This document shows, in pieces, positions 25,051-35,448 of a stretch of DNA of 64,000 bases. The DNA lies in assembly GCA_907163375.1 (NCBI GenBank), contig CAJQUW010007056.1, forward strand, positions 62,001-126,000, read 5' to 3'. This DNA comes from Prostheceraeus crozeri. Taxonomy: Eukaryota; Platyhelminthes; Polycladida; Euryleptidae. The first letter of the stretch is position 1. Each line of letters opens with the position of its first letter. Under the pieces are notes generated by a model, which had not been told where the DNA came from, ran no database searches, and saw only the letters and a list, made by a program, of their open reading frames with translations. The translations under genes were made by a program, and so were the position numbers.

Positions 25051-25066
25051 GATCGTTATAACGATC
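25051..25066. promoter_or_regulatory. 16-bp palindrome, right inner subterminal repeat of piggyBac
   Basis: Second identical copy of GATCGTTATAACGATC, about 380 bp from the right end. It is preceded by a short stretch (aattcccata) that mirrors the bases next to the left copy. Confidence 0.55.
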
Positions 25067-25412
25067 ACCAATTTTTACCTCATCTGAAAATATATCCATC
25101 CACTATTAATTGCATCTAAATATATTCTGAGACACGCTTTATGATACAATTTAATAATTCAAGTCCGAATAGATACAAAAGAATTCTTTCTCACCTTCTT
25201 TTGCAATTGATTTAGCATTTCTCCGCCTGTCAGCCAAGATGGAAATAACAGCAAAATTCAAATCCGCGCCAAAAATTTGCAAATGAATGTAAAAAAAAGG
25301 AATGATGTACTAAAACACTCTTTCTGTCATAGAAAACCAGAAAATAATCGATTAATATGTGTTTGAAACCTTGTTGACATTAAAAAACTAACTTCAAAAT
25401 CTTAATGTTGAT

Positions 25413-25428
25413 GATCGTTATAACGATC
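25413..25428. promoter_or_regulatory. 16-bp palindrome, right terminal repeat of piggyBac
   Basis: Third identical copy of the 16-bp palindrome, directly inside the right terminal inverted repeat. Confidence 0.6.
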
Positions 25429-25446
25429 AACGGGCACAAATGGGTT

Positions 25447-25950
25447 TTAAGGACATTCTATTCTTCTACGCGCATACATGCGCGCTGCACTAAGAGTTAG
25501 AAATCATTTGGTCTGATGCTGTTAAAACATGGGAAATGTTTATGAATACGCGTGGGCGAGCGTTTGTAGTTGGCGCGTCGTCTACGGTTGTATGCGCTGC
25601 CGCTTGAACAACGGATGAACCGCTATAAAGCACGTTCTGTCTTCCCTGAGCAGGAAATTGAGGTCCTATCACATTGTTTAGCCTCTGAAGCATGCAGACA
25701 CATGAGACCCAAATTTATATAACAGGACTGCCAGCTATATCCCTGTGGGAACGCATCTTGCTAATATCAACAGATTATCTGGTGAGGTAGCGATTTTTTG
25801 GATAATTTTTTTAAAGGTTCATTTTCGTGTAAAATCTATCTCCGCATGTGAAAATGGTCATTATCTATCCAAAAACATGTGTAGAATTAAAAAACGACAG
25901 TTGGCGAAAAAGTTGCTATAATTAGTTGGTAGATATTTGTTTACTAATGC
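25447..25950. other. Short gap between piggyBac and hAT; outer inverted repeat
   Basis: Holds a 13-bp word ccctgtgggaacg (about 25,740) whose inverse cgttcccacaggg lies at about 28,850, on the far side of the hAT. These could be the true outer ends of the same element or a second nested element. Confidence 0.35.
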
Positions 25951-25966
25951 GCAAGCATGCCGGCAC

Positions 25967-26475
25967 GGGGTGGGCAGGGTGGGCAAAGCCCATGCTGCCC
26001 TTTTCACAGGGTGGGCAGGGTGGGCAATGCTGCCTTTTTACAGGAGGGGCAAATTGCCTTTTCAATGGATGGACAAATTTGTTTAATTACCTATATTACG
26101 CTCGTATGTTGCCCTTTTTTCAAGTACGCTGTAAGTGACTTCAATTAGGATGTTTCCTTTAGACAGGATGGACAAGTTAATATGTGTCGCCTTTTGGTTG
26201 ACAGAGTGGGCAAGTTGATCAACATGATTGCCGTTTTGTAGGGTGAGCAAATTGATCTATTTTGCCTTTTTACATGGTCGGCATATGTTATTAATGTACA
26301 TATGTTGCCTTTTTTACGAGTACAAGGTGGGCACGTGTTTCTATGTTGCCTTTTTGCGCGGCGGCCAAGTTATTCTATTGTGTCTTGCATTTTGGCAGGT
26401 GCAATTTGCCATTGTGCAATTTGTAGAGGATGGGCAAATAGAGACAATGCTGACTTTTCACAAGGCGTGGGCAAG
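25967..26475. repeat. Array of about ten GGGCAA/TTGCC mini-hairpins
   Basis: The words TTGCC(T)TTTT and GGTGGGCAA(G/A)TT alternate about ten times at irregular spacing (about 30-90 bp), each pair able to form a small stem GGGCAA/TTGCCC. A related piece (tgccttttt...cttgcccatgctgcc) sits at the opposite end near 28,230-28,262. It looks like a subterminal hairpin array of the hAT, perhaps multiple transposase contact sites; that role is a guess. Confidence 0.6.
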
Positions 26476-26502
26476 TCTGCGGTCACATTTACAAAATAGG
26501 TA

Positions 26503-27480
26503 ATGTCATACAATTGGGAGACTCGCGAAAAGTCGAAAGGAATAGTGAATCAATTGAGGGACACCTTTTTGATCGCTAGCATTAAGTGCTCATACGACGT
26601 GATCTGTATAATGGAGAATATTTCCAGGACTACTCAAAGATCTGATGTTAGTGCTCAAGAAGCGAATTTCGTCATCAACCTTGCGAAGCAATGATTCAAA
26701 GAAATGTGCTCCAATGACGAAGCTAGTAAGATATGGAGTCATGCAGAAAAGCTACAAGCAGAATTAGGGGACGAAATGACAGATAACATCATGGAGAGAA
26801 AGGAAAAGAGAAAAAGAAAACTGCCAGAAATATTGTCCGAAATGACAGACCTGCCTGATATTGATACACCGGATACAACGTTCCAATCTTTTTCCCAGAA
26901 ATATTTTGATTTGATCAATTTGATCGACGGAGCAATGCAGAGAAGATTCTCCCAAAATGATTTAAAAATATTAAAAGATATTGAAATAGCCCTGATAGAC
27001 TCTGTAAATGGCAAACTCGAGAAGGAATCATTTGACAAAATATTTCCAATTGTGTCCAGAGTAATGAAGCTTCAACAATCTCGCAAAGCAGAATCTGAAG
27101 AAGAACTAAATGGTTTGCCAGTCCTCCTCAAAATGAGAAATGAACAGTTCAAACCAAGAATAAAGACGGTTACAAAGATATCAACAATTTGTGATATATT
27201 TAACGCCATGCCAATGACGAAAAAAGCTTGCAAAATTACCCACGACTTGCTGAAATATTATTGCACAGTACCCATGAGCTCAGCGACAGCGGAAAGAAGT
27301 TTTAGGGCAATGCGACGCCTGAAAACATGGACCAGAGCCAAGACTGGACCAAACCACCTTAACAATATCTTGTTTGCAGTATTGCTTAAGGATTACATGG
27401 ACGATGTTAATATCCACACCGTTGCTGATGAATTCATCAAATTCAATGAAAAGAGACTCTCATACTTTGGACATTTCTGA
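26503..27480 (+). pseudogene. hAT transposase, C-terminal part with dimerisation domain
   Basis: DNA transposase of the hAT superfamily. The hallmark C-terminal dimerisation block is clear: YYCTVPMSSATAERSFRAMR followed by RLKTWTRAKTGPNHLNN, near residues 185-225 of the 258-residue downstream frame. Upstream, KGIVNQLRDTFLIASIKCSY and the helical stretch that follows resemble the ZMYM1-like subgroup. The frame from 26,503 is interrupted by an in-frame TGA at 26,692-26,694 and then continues in the same frame from 26,704 to 27,480. The zinc-finger and first catalytic regions are absent. Identification is firm, subgroup tentative. Confidence 0.85.
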
Positions 27481-28230
27481 TCTGGCTCTTGTTTTTCTTG
27501 TTTATATCATTAGAGTTATCACAGAGGTTTATATTATATTGTTTGATATTTTGTACATATATAGCTCATAATGATTTGATCAAATATTTTATTTTTGAAT
27601 ATTTTCCGTATCAAAGCTGGATACCGGTGTCGTGAATAATAATAACCTTACAGTTAAGTACACATTAAGAATATCAAGTTTAAGTCACTGTATGTAAAAG
27701 TGTATATAGAACCTACATATATGATTCGATTTCGGTTATATCACATTGTCATATTTTTAACTTCTCCTTATTCTATAAACCTCATATTTTCACACGTTAT
27801 TTCATCGGAATAGAACCTAATTATAATATTGTTAAATCATGGCATTATGTTTATGCATTTGTTAAAAGAAACCTCTATATAAGATCATTTGAACTCCGCA
27901 TTCATTTAAGCAGAAGAAAATTAATTCAAAAATCACATATAAAGTCAAAATTTTCAAATAAAAGTTCCCATACTTGAGATACAAATAAAGGTGCCGATAC
28001 CGATGCGAACATGCAATACTATGGACTACTAATTGTCATTGCAAAGCGATGATTATCATGCTCCGATGCAATGAAATCAAACTCGATCCACAACGGCCTA
28101 GTATGGAAATCCGCGCGATTCGCGCGGCAGGGAAACTAGTAAGTGCTTCCTGGTCTATGGTTATATAATTTAAATAAATAAAGGCGTATAAAATAGTCCA
28201 ATTTCTTGTATATAGGTGTGCATATGCAAA
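27481..28230. other. 3' non-coding part of the hAT
   Basis: AT-rich DNA with no further ORF or repeat recognised up to the right hairpin piece near 28,230. Confidence 0.35.
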
Positions 28231-28899
28231 ATGCCTTTTTTTTATCCTTGCCCATGCTGCCCCTTTTACGTGCCGGCATGCTTGCTAATGCGAGCTGATT
28301 TTTCGCCAACCGGCGAAATCGTGGATATTGCAGCAACTAATTAGTGGTAAGTACTAAGTAGTAATGTTCGTATATTACCCTTACATGAAAATACATTGTA
28401 TACTCAGTCTGATCTGATAAAAAGAGATCTTTTATAATTGACGGAGGCTTAGACTAAAAAGGTATTTATCTTCCATAAATGTCGCAGTAAATACTATTAT
28501 ATTATTCAAATATATATCATTGTTGCAAATTAGTGAATGTCAAGAGATGTTACGAAAATTGATATAAGCGGATTCTCTATATTCTTATCATTATCAAAGA
28601 ATGATAGACTGCACTAATTTCTTAGATAGATTGGCCACATGTGGGTGATGGTGAGGAGGTGATAGAGAAAATATAGTCTCGGCTGTAGAGGCGGATTGCT
28701 AAAGAAAATAAGAGAGAAAAATAAAAGTTGGCATACAAAGCGCGAATTCGCGAATTGTCGCCGGCGAACTTCGCCAGCGAATATGCTAAAAATTATTACT
28801 GAACTATTGCATGATAATTGTAGCTGATTGTCTGCCAGCTTTTCGCCAGATTCGTTCCCACAGGGATTAACCTATATAGCAGATATTGCAACAATGTCC

Positions 28900-29540
28900 C
28901 GCATAGCCACGGATGTTTAGGGTCATGTGTAATTACGCGTGGTTCACGCGTGAATTACGCGTGATTGAGCGTGGCATGTCACCTAGTGAAATGTGAGATA
29001 TGCACATTTATGCAGTTTTGAAAAAATTACAACGGAATTGGCTGATCATGATAGCATTGCGGAAGGAAATAATATTATTTTACAGACTGTCCGTGTCATG
29101 ACAGCCTTAGAGAGGTAATATTTGTTAAAATAGCAACTCGATGTCCCGCTATTGCTTTCATGAATTAGAAATATGAAATTTAAGCCAAGAAAGCACAATA
29201 ATATCGCGACGTTTTCATGAAGACTTTCATTATAATACGGATCATGAAATTCCCTTGATAATCAGCTTGATTTCCGCTTAGTTAGGATGTTTATTTGAAA
29301 ATATTCATTCCTTTTGGTATCTAACTTGTTTCGTACTACTTATATAAGAGAGTCATCTCGGTAGTATATAAATTGGCAAAATTTTGACTTTTTTCAAAAG
29401 TGCTCAAATAATTTTTTGGACCACGGGAACGTAATCTCCGCAAAAAACTGAATCTTTTTCATTGAATTTCTCTGAATTTTCACTGTATGCAGATACTTTT
29501 TTTGTGTCGACACTCTCCCTATATATCCCTACTCTATGAT
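28900..29540. repeat. Family A repeat, unit A2
   Basis: Direct-orientation copy of family A, inverse of 21,541-22,631. It begins with ccacggatgtttagg and an acgcgt-rich palindromic patch (about 28,918-28,975), passes atgaaattcccttgataatc (29,247) and ends with tttggaccacgggaacgtaa (about 29,416). Confidence 0.7.
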
Positions 29541-29902
29541 CATGATTGTAATGCAGAAGGAATGATGGCATTTCACAGATTCTCATGACAGCCTTGGAGA
29601 TTTAATGCCTGCTAAATTAGCAATTTTCACCGATATGATTTTATGATTCACCAAATTCATGCTTCATTACATCTCTCAAAGTTAAATGAAGTCATTGTCA
29701 TTGATTATGTGATTTTGCTGTGCCAGTGGCAGGTTGCCAGTGATATGATCACGCTTAAGAAAATACTCTGGAGGTTCAGCATGAAAGTAATAGGAACCCA
29801 TCGAATTGCTAATTTAGCAGACATTAAATCTCCAAGGCTGTCATGAGAATCTGTGAAATGCCATCATTCCTTCTGCATTACAATCATGATCACTCAATTC
29901 CG
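29535..29902. repeat. Foldback around a family A junction
   Basis: gatcatgattgtaatgcag, ggaatgatggcatttcacag and catgacagccttggaga (29,537-29,605) are found inverted at 29,830-29,902. Arms are about 75-95 bp and nearly identical; the spacer is about 200 bp and contains pieces shared with A1 (atgattttatgattcac). Confidence 0.7.
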
Positions 29903-30333
29903 TTGTGATTTCTGCAAAACTGCAAAAATTTGCATATCTCACATTTGGTGACAATACCACCTGTATCTCCCTTGAGTTCATTTAATAAAATCGAAAGTGT
30001 ATACACATTGGGGATTTGATACCACTCTACCTAATGTCAAAGACAATGATTTCATTTAACTTTGAAAGATGTAAATGGTTTCATATCACTATCAGATTCT
30101 AGAAATAAAGCATGAATTTAGCGAATCACAAAATCATGCCGCTGAAAATTGAATTAAAAGCTTGAAATTTCAGCCACAATATCACAATAAGATCTCGACT
30201 TTTTCATGAAGATTTTCAATGTGATACAGTTTATTAAATTCCCTTTAATCAGCTGGATTTCCGCTTGGTAAGAATGCTTATTATCAAATATTCATTCATT
30301 TTGATATCCAACTTTTCTTTCATACTACTTATT
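29903..30333. repeat. Family A repeat, unit A3 (first part)
   Basis: Continues at 31,654 after an inserted family B element. Shared words: aaaatcgaaagtgtatacac (about 29,989), agctggatttccgcttgg (about 30,250) and atatccaacttttctttcat. Confidence 0.65.
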
Positions 30334-31653
30334 AGTTATGCAAATGGAAAAGTTTCAGGAAAATTTTCCAATGGAAAATTTTGAAATTTATTTTTCGGTG
30401 ATTGACACTTTTGCCTTTGTTTTGGAGACTTATTATTAGTCGTTTGAAAAAACTGCAATATTCAAAGATCGACAACCTCTCTATCATCCCTGCATGTTAC
30501 CTTTTGGAACCAACTTCACCCTTTCCATGTCTATTTCAGATCTTTCTAAATGAATTTCAGACATTAGGCCTAAATGGATTTCAGATTTCTCAAATTAAAT
30601 TTCAGATATTTGTCAGAAACTCAACTTTGAAAGGATCTTAAATTCAAATGGAGAATCTCCAATTCATCTGGAAATGTCTGACATTCATTTAAGTAGATCT
30701 GAAATCGATTTGGAAATATCTGAGCTAAAAATGGAAGATGTGTATAGTTCAGGGTTGCCAACATTTGCTGAGTGGAATGCGTGAGATTGTTGTATTAGAT
30801 AAATATACTGCATCTTGAGACGTCTAACACGAGTATTCGCTTTTTTTCTGCATCTCAAAGAAGTAGATATCTAGGCCTGTTAGCATGTTATTTCGCTTAA
30901 CTGCATAGATTTTACGCGAAAGTGCAGTTTCATCAGGAAATGTCATTAAGAAGTACATCAAAAATACGAATGCGTGAGATAAATACAACAGGCGTGAGAA
31001 ATTTTGCCTCCAGTGTGAGAGCGTGAGAAGAGGCCTGAATGCGTGAGAGTTGGTAACACTGATAGTTTGCCCTCAACGAAGATATCGGACAATGCGCCAG
31101 AAGTTTGAAGATATCATAGATACTCTTTTACTCATCACAGATATCTTTAGTTTCCAAATATCTCACGAGTTTGCAGTCTTTACATATCTTCCAATATGGT
31201 CGCTCATGTATAATGCTGTGGTGCTTATGCTTCACATATTCATCGACACATGGAGATTTCGTATCATTATAATCAAGGCTACATAACAAAGCTTAACTTT
31301 CAGGCTATAGACAAACTCCCAAGTGCATTGTTTTGACTCCAGATCTTTCACATTGCATGAAATTGTACCCCCATTGTGAAGGAAAAAAATGCACGTTATC
31401 CCAAAAGGTGTCTGTGTGATAATATTAAAAATGCCAACTAATTACCACAAGCCACTGGTGGCAAAGGAATGCACAAAAATCCGCGGATGGGACTCGCATT
31501 GCAACGATCGTTTTAATCGAAATGATGATGAAATCAAGAGTTTTATATCCATTCTATTGGTGTGCAGCTGCCTCGACTGTGGAAGCGGTCAAAGTATAGG
31601 GCCTATAACGAAAAATCAAAGCTTTCAAATTTTTCCGAAAAATTTTCATCACT
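30334..31653 (+). mobile_element. Family B element, copy B1 (Mutator-like, non-autonomous)
   Basis: Starts agttatgcaaatggaaaa and ends aaaattttcatcact, the family's inverted ends (AGTGATGCAAATGGA.. / ..AAAATTTTTATCACT). It splits family A unit A3 at the word tactactt/tatata. It contains its own insertion, a small hAT at 30,750-31,061. Internal words shared with the other copies: cagatctttctaaatgaatt, ctccaattcatctgga, tcctcaacgaagatatcgg. No transposase. Confidence 0.75.
30750..31061. mobile_element. Small hAT-like element nested in B1
   Basis: Ends CAGGGTTGCCAAC and, inverted, CAGTGTTACCAAC. The 6 bases atagtt precede and follow it. The corresponding site in the other B copies (about 33,915 and 40,880) is uninterrupted, giving an empty-site comparison. 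It is rich in gcgtgaga words and has no ORF. Confidence 0.75.
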
Positions 31654-32319
31654 TCTTTATATAGGAGAGTCATCTCGGTATATATTGGCAAATTTTGACT
31701 TTTTTCAAAAGTGCACAAATAATGTTTTGGACCACGGGAACGTAATCTCCGCAAAAAACTGAATACTATATGGTAGAGTCCGCATTTATTTAATCCCCGA
31801 TGTGTATACACTTTCGATTTTATTAAATGAACTCGAGGTGAACACAGTTGGGTATTTATGTCACCAAATGTGAGATATGCAAATCTTTGTAGTTGTGAAG
31901 AAATTACGACGGAATTGACTGATCATGATAGTACTGCAGAGGGAATTATTGTATTTTACAGATCCTCCGCGTGCCATAACAGCCTTGGAGAGGTAATGTT
32001 TTTCCAAATTAGAAATTCGACAGGTTGATATTATACTTTCATGTTCAACCTCAAGAGTATTTTCTACAGTGTGATCATCAAAGGGCCACTGGTAGAGCAA
32101 AACAACACAATCAAACACAATGATTTCAGTTAACTCTAAAATATGTAAATGGGTCCACATCGCTATTCAGATTCAAGAAATGAAACGTATGTTTAGTGAA
32201 TCATAAAACCATACCGATGAAAATGTAATCAAAAACTTGAAAATTAAGCCAAGAAAGCACGAATAAAATCGCGACTTTTTCATGGGCTTCCATCAGAATG
32301 CGGTTCATGAAATTCCCTA
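31654..32319. repeat. Family A repeat, end of A3 and start of A4
   Basis: Carries tttggaccacgggaacgtaa (31,730), tgtatacactttcgatttt (31,803), ggaattgactgatcatgata and agccaagaaagcacgaat, all in the family order. It is cut at 32,319 by element C and resumes at 34,533. Confidence 0.7.
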
Positions 32320-34532
32320 CACTCGAAATCGCTCAATACCAATCACATACGAAGGATGCATTCCAAAAATATTCTTTAGTATATTTCTGTATCTATTTGT
32401 ATGCGTTTCGCATGTTATTTCAAATGCGGTATGCTTTACATACTAAAGCCATACCAGCACAATGTTAAAAGATAGCATCAATTATGTCTAAAGTATGTTG
32501 ATTTAAGGCCTTTTGACAATAAAGATCACACTAATGCTACTATTGGTTTGTAAGTAGTGAGATAATGACATTCAACAGTCAAACTTACAATGCTGAATTC
32601 GATTTTAGTACATATAAGTTTAAGGCATTTGATAAACAATCAGTGCGTATTCAACCATCAACAATTATGCATTGCGTATTGGAACTAAGCATATTATCAA
32701 TCCGAAATAAAAGTACATTATAATTCATCAACGCAAAAATAGTTATGTTTGAGATATATAAGTCAACATGGTTGCACAAAAGGTATCGTATGAATGAATT
32801 GATGCTAGTCAACTTGGTTAATTAAGTAGAACTAACTATGCGTTCTGTTAATGTTGCTAGGCAAGTAGCAACGTCGACATACTTGTGGAGCATGAAATTC
32901 ACAATGCATCTAATCTATTTAAATATCTCTCTATCAATCAAAAAATATTCACACACTAGTATGACCGAAAAAGTTATTTGACAGTAGAGTGTAATATGTA
33001 CATTTTTTGCGATGTGACTTAAAGCTCTTCATGCCAGAGGGATACCAGAGGCATACGAATGAGGATGAATAGCATCGGGTCTCGCATATAAAGCATACCA
33101 ACAACTAGTGATGAAAATTTTCCGGAAAACTTTTAATCAAAATTTACCGTGGAAAATTATGGAGAAATTGGAAAATTTTGGAAAATTTTTAAAGTTTCTA
33201 TCTTTTTGATAGGCCTTATTATTTCAGCGCTTCCACTGCTGAGGCAGCTACGTACCAGTAAATTGGGTCTAAAACTCTTAATTTCATCATTATTTCGATT
33301 AAAGCGATCGTAGCAATGCGAGTTCCGTCCGCGGATTTTTGAACATTCCTTTGCCACCAGTGGCTTGTGCTAATTTCTTAGCATTTTAATTATCACACAG
33401 ACACCGTTTGGAATAGCGTGAATCTTGCTTTACAATAGGGGTATAATTTCATGCAATGTGAAAGATCTGGAGCAAAAATAATATATTTCATCTTGGAGTC
33501 TGCTAATTGCTAGCTTGAAAGTTAAGCTTTATTATGCAGCGTTGATCACATTAGTGATGCAAATTCTCCATGTGTTGACGTGATTTTTTTCCTTTACTAA
33601 AGGGGTATAATTTCATGCAATGCGAAAGATCTGGAGCAAAAATAATGCACTTTATTTGGGAGATTGTTTGTAGCTTGAAATTAAGCTTTATTATGCAGCG
33701 TTGATTATATGATACAAATTCTCCATGTGTTGATGAGCATGTGAAGCATACACAGTCCACCACAGCATTATACATGAGTGACCATTGGAAGATATATAAA
33801 GACTGTAAGCTCGCGAGATACTTGGAAACTAAAGATATCTGTGATGATCATAGAAGAATATCTATGACAGTTTCTAACTTCTGGCATATTGACCGATCGT
33901 CGTTGAGGACAAACTACACATCTTCCATTTCTAGTTCAGGTAGTTCAGATCTACCCAAATGAATTTCAGACATTTCCAGATGAATTGGAGATTTTCCATT
34001 TGAATTTAACATCTTTTCAAAGTTGAGCTTGTAACAGATATCTGAAATTCAGCTAGAGAAATATGAAATCCATCTAATGTCCAAAATTCATTTGGGATGA
34101 CCTGAAATAGACATGGAAAGGGTGAAGTTGCTTCTAAAAGGTAACATGCAGGGATGATAGAGAAGTTTTCGGTCTTTGAATATTGCATAGTCTTTTCAAA
34201 CAACTATAACAGGTCTCCAAAACAAAGGCAAAAGCGTCAACCACCGAAAAATAAATTTCAAAATTTTCCGGAACATTTTGAAAAAAATTGGAACATTTTC
34301 CATTTGCATCACTACCAACAACTCGTATTTCATCGTGAAACAGCCAATCACAGATAGAATAGTTCGTATCGCCACATGCCAATCACATACGAAAGTAAAT
34401 GTGAAGTTTCGTATGAAAAACATACCAGATCTCTGTAGGCATGCGAGAATCTCTTATCAGATGTTGATTTCAAATTGCATGTGATTTTGGTATATGTTTG
34501 TATGTAATTTTCGTATCAAGCGATTTACAGTG
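32320..34532. mobile_element. Element C: TA-flanked inverted-repeat element, interrupted by B2
   Basis: Ends CACTCGAAATCGCT (32,320) and, inverted, CACTGTAAATCGCT (ending 34,532), with TA on both sides and the family A sequence continuing across (atgaaattccc ... attgataatcagc). Subterminal DNA repeats catacgaa/ttcgtatg words. Without its insert it is about 1 kb and non-coding. Ends and TA duplication suggest a Tc1/mariner-type MITE. Confidence 0.75.
33107..34313 (-). mobile_element. Family B element, copy B2, with perfect 10-bp target duplication
   Basis: The 10 bases accaacaact occur immediately before (33,097-33,106) and after (34,314-34,323). Ends AGTGATGAAAATTTTCC and, inverted, AGTGATGCAAATGGAAAA. 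A 9-10-bp duplication is typical of Mutator-like elements. Orientation is opposite to B1. It lies inside element C, so it is younger than C. Non-coding. Confidence 0.88.
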
Positions 34533-34770
34533 TAATTGATAATCAGCTTAATTTCCGCTTAGTTAAGATGCTTATTAGCAAATATTCATTCCTTTTGACA
34601 TCCAACTTGTGTCCTACTACTTATAAAGTGGACATCATGTCGTTAGTATATAAATTTGTAAAAATGTAGCTTTTTAAAAACTGCTCAAATAATTTTTTCG
34701 ACCACAGGAACGTAATCTCCTCAAAAAACTGAATCTTTTGATATAAAAATTTTCTCTGTATGCAGATACT
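34533..34770. repeat. Family A repeat, unit A4 (end)
   Basis: Continues after element C with attgataatcagcttaattt, catccaacttg and ggaacgtaatctcctcaaaa, in the same order as A2. Confidence 0.65.
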
Positions 34771-35440
34771 TGACCTACCGATACCGCTGGGGTCCATAGT
34801 ACATGCTTGACTAAACGACTGAACAGATTGAGAACAGATAATCATAACTGCATGGTTTGTGAACTTCAAGGAAGAAGCACATCTTTCTTTGGTTGTAACA
34901 GCTGTTTTGAATTTCATCAAGCAGGAAACACTTTGCAATTGTATCAACCATAGATATTTAATTGTTTAAAAGGGCTAGATGAAAAATAGATGCCTAAATT
35001 TGAACCCATTTTAGTACGGTCCTTATCGTGGCAAAAAAAGCATTACGGCAATGGGGCGAAATTGCTGTTTTGTCGGCTGTACGGTGTGCAATGCGACAAA
35101 AAGCCTTGGAAATGGTACATGATGTAAAGCATAATTCACTGATACTATATGATAAGTTTTAAGAATATTCGTTCAGTAGTTTCCCTGAAAAAATTGTTAA
35201 AGATGAGAGCGGTAATACAGCAATTTAATGCAGTACTATCAATTTGGAAGAAAAATATTCAGATGAAGACTGATGGGGTGTTGATGAACACTCAACTCCC
35301 TCTGTAGAATTCATGACTATTAACTAATGCAGTGAGAATCCGAATACTATACTGAGGAATTGGCTATTGATAAGGCTCAGTCAGGTCAACAACGCTGTTC
35401 GAGTTATTCACCAGGCTGAAACTACAATATGGATCTATGT
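34771..35440. other. Intergenic, nothing recognised
   Basis: No gene or repeat end supported before the LINE. Confidence 0.3.
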
Positions 35441-35448
35441 ACTACTTC

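Larger units (their letters stand above)
22636..25446 (-). mobile_element. Complete piggyBac element with TTAA duplication
   Basis: TTAA flanks both ends (22,632-22,635 and 25,447-25,450). Ends are CCCATTTATGCCCG and, inverted on the right, CCCATTTGTGCCCG. A perfect 16-bp palindrome GATCGTTATAACGATC lies near the left end once and near the right end twice, as expected for internal transposase-binding repeats. The transposase is on the minus strand and broken. It interrupts family A, so it is younger than that copy. Confidence 0.94.
25951..28285 (+). mobile_element. hAT element (ZMYM1-like transposase), truncated inside
   Basis: GCAAGCATGCCGGCAC at 25,951-25,966 and its exact inverse at 28,270-28,285 bracket about 2.3 kb containing the C-terminal half of a hAT transposase (26,503-27,480). 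An outer inverted word pair lies at about 25,740 and 28,850, so the full element may extend that far. No convincing 8-bp duplication was found at either pair. The N-terminal half of the transposase is missing, so the copy is defective. Confidence 0.6.
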
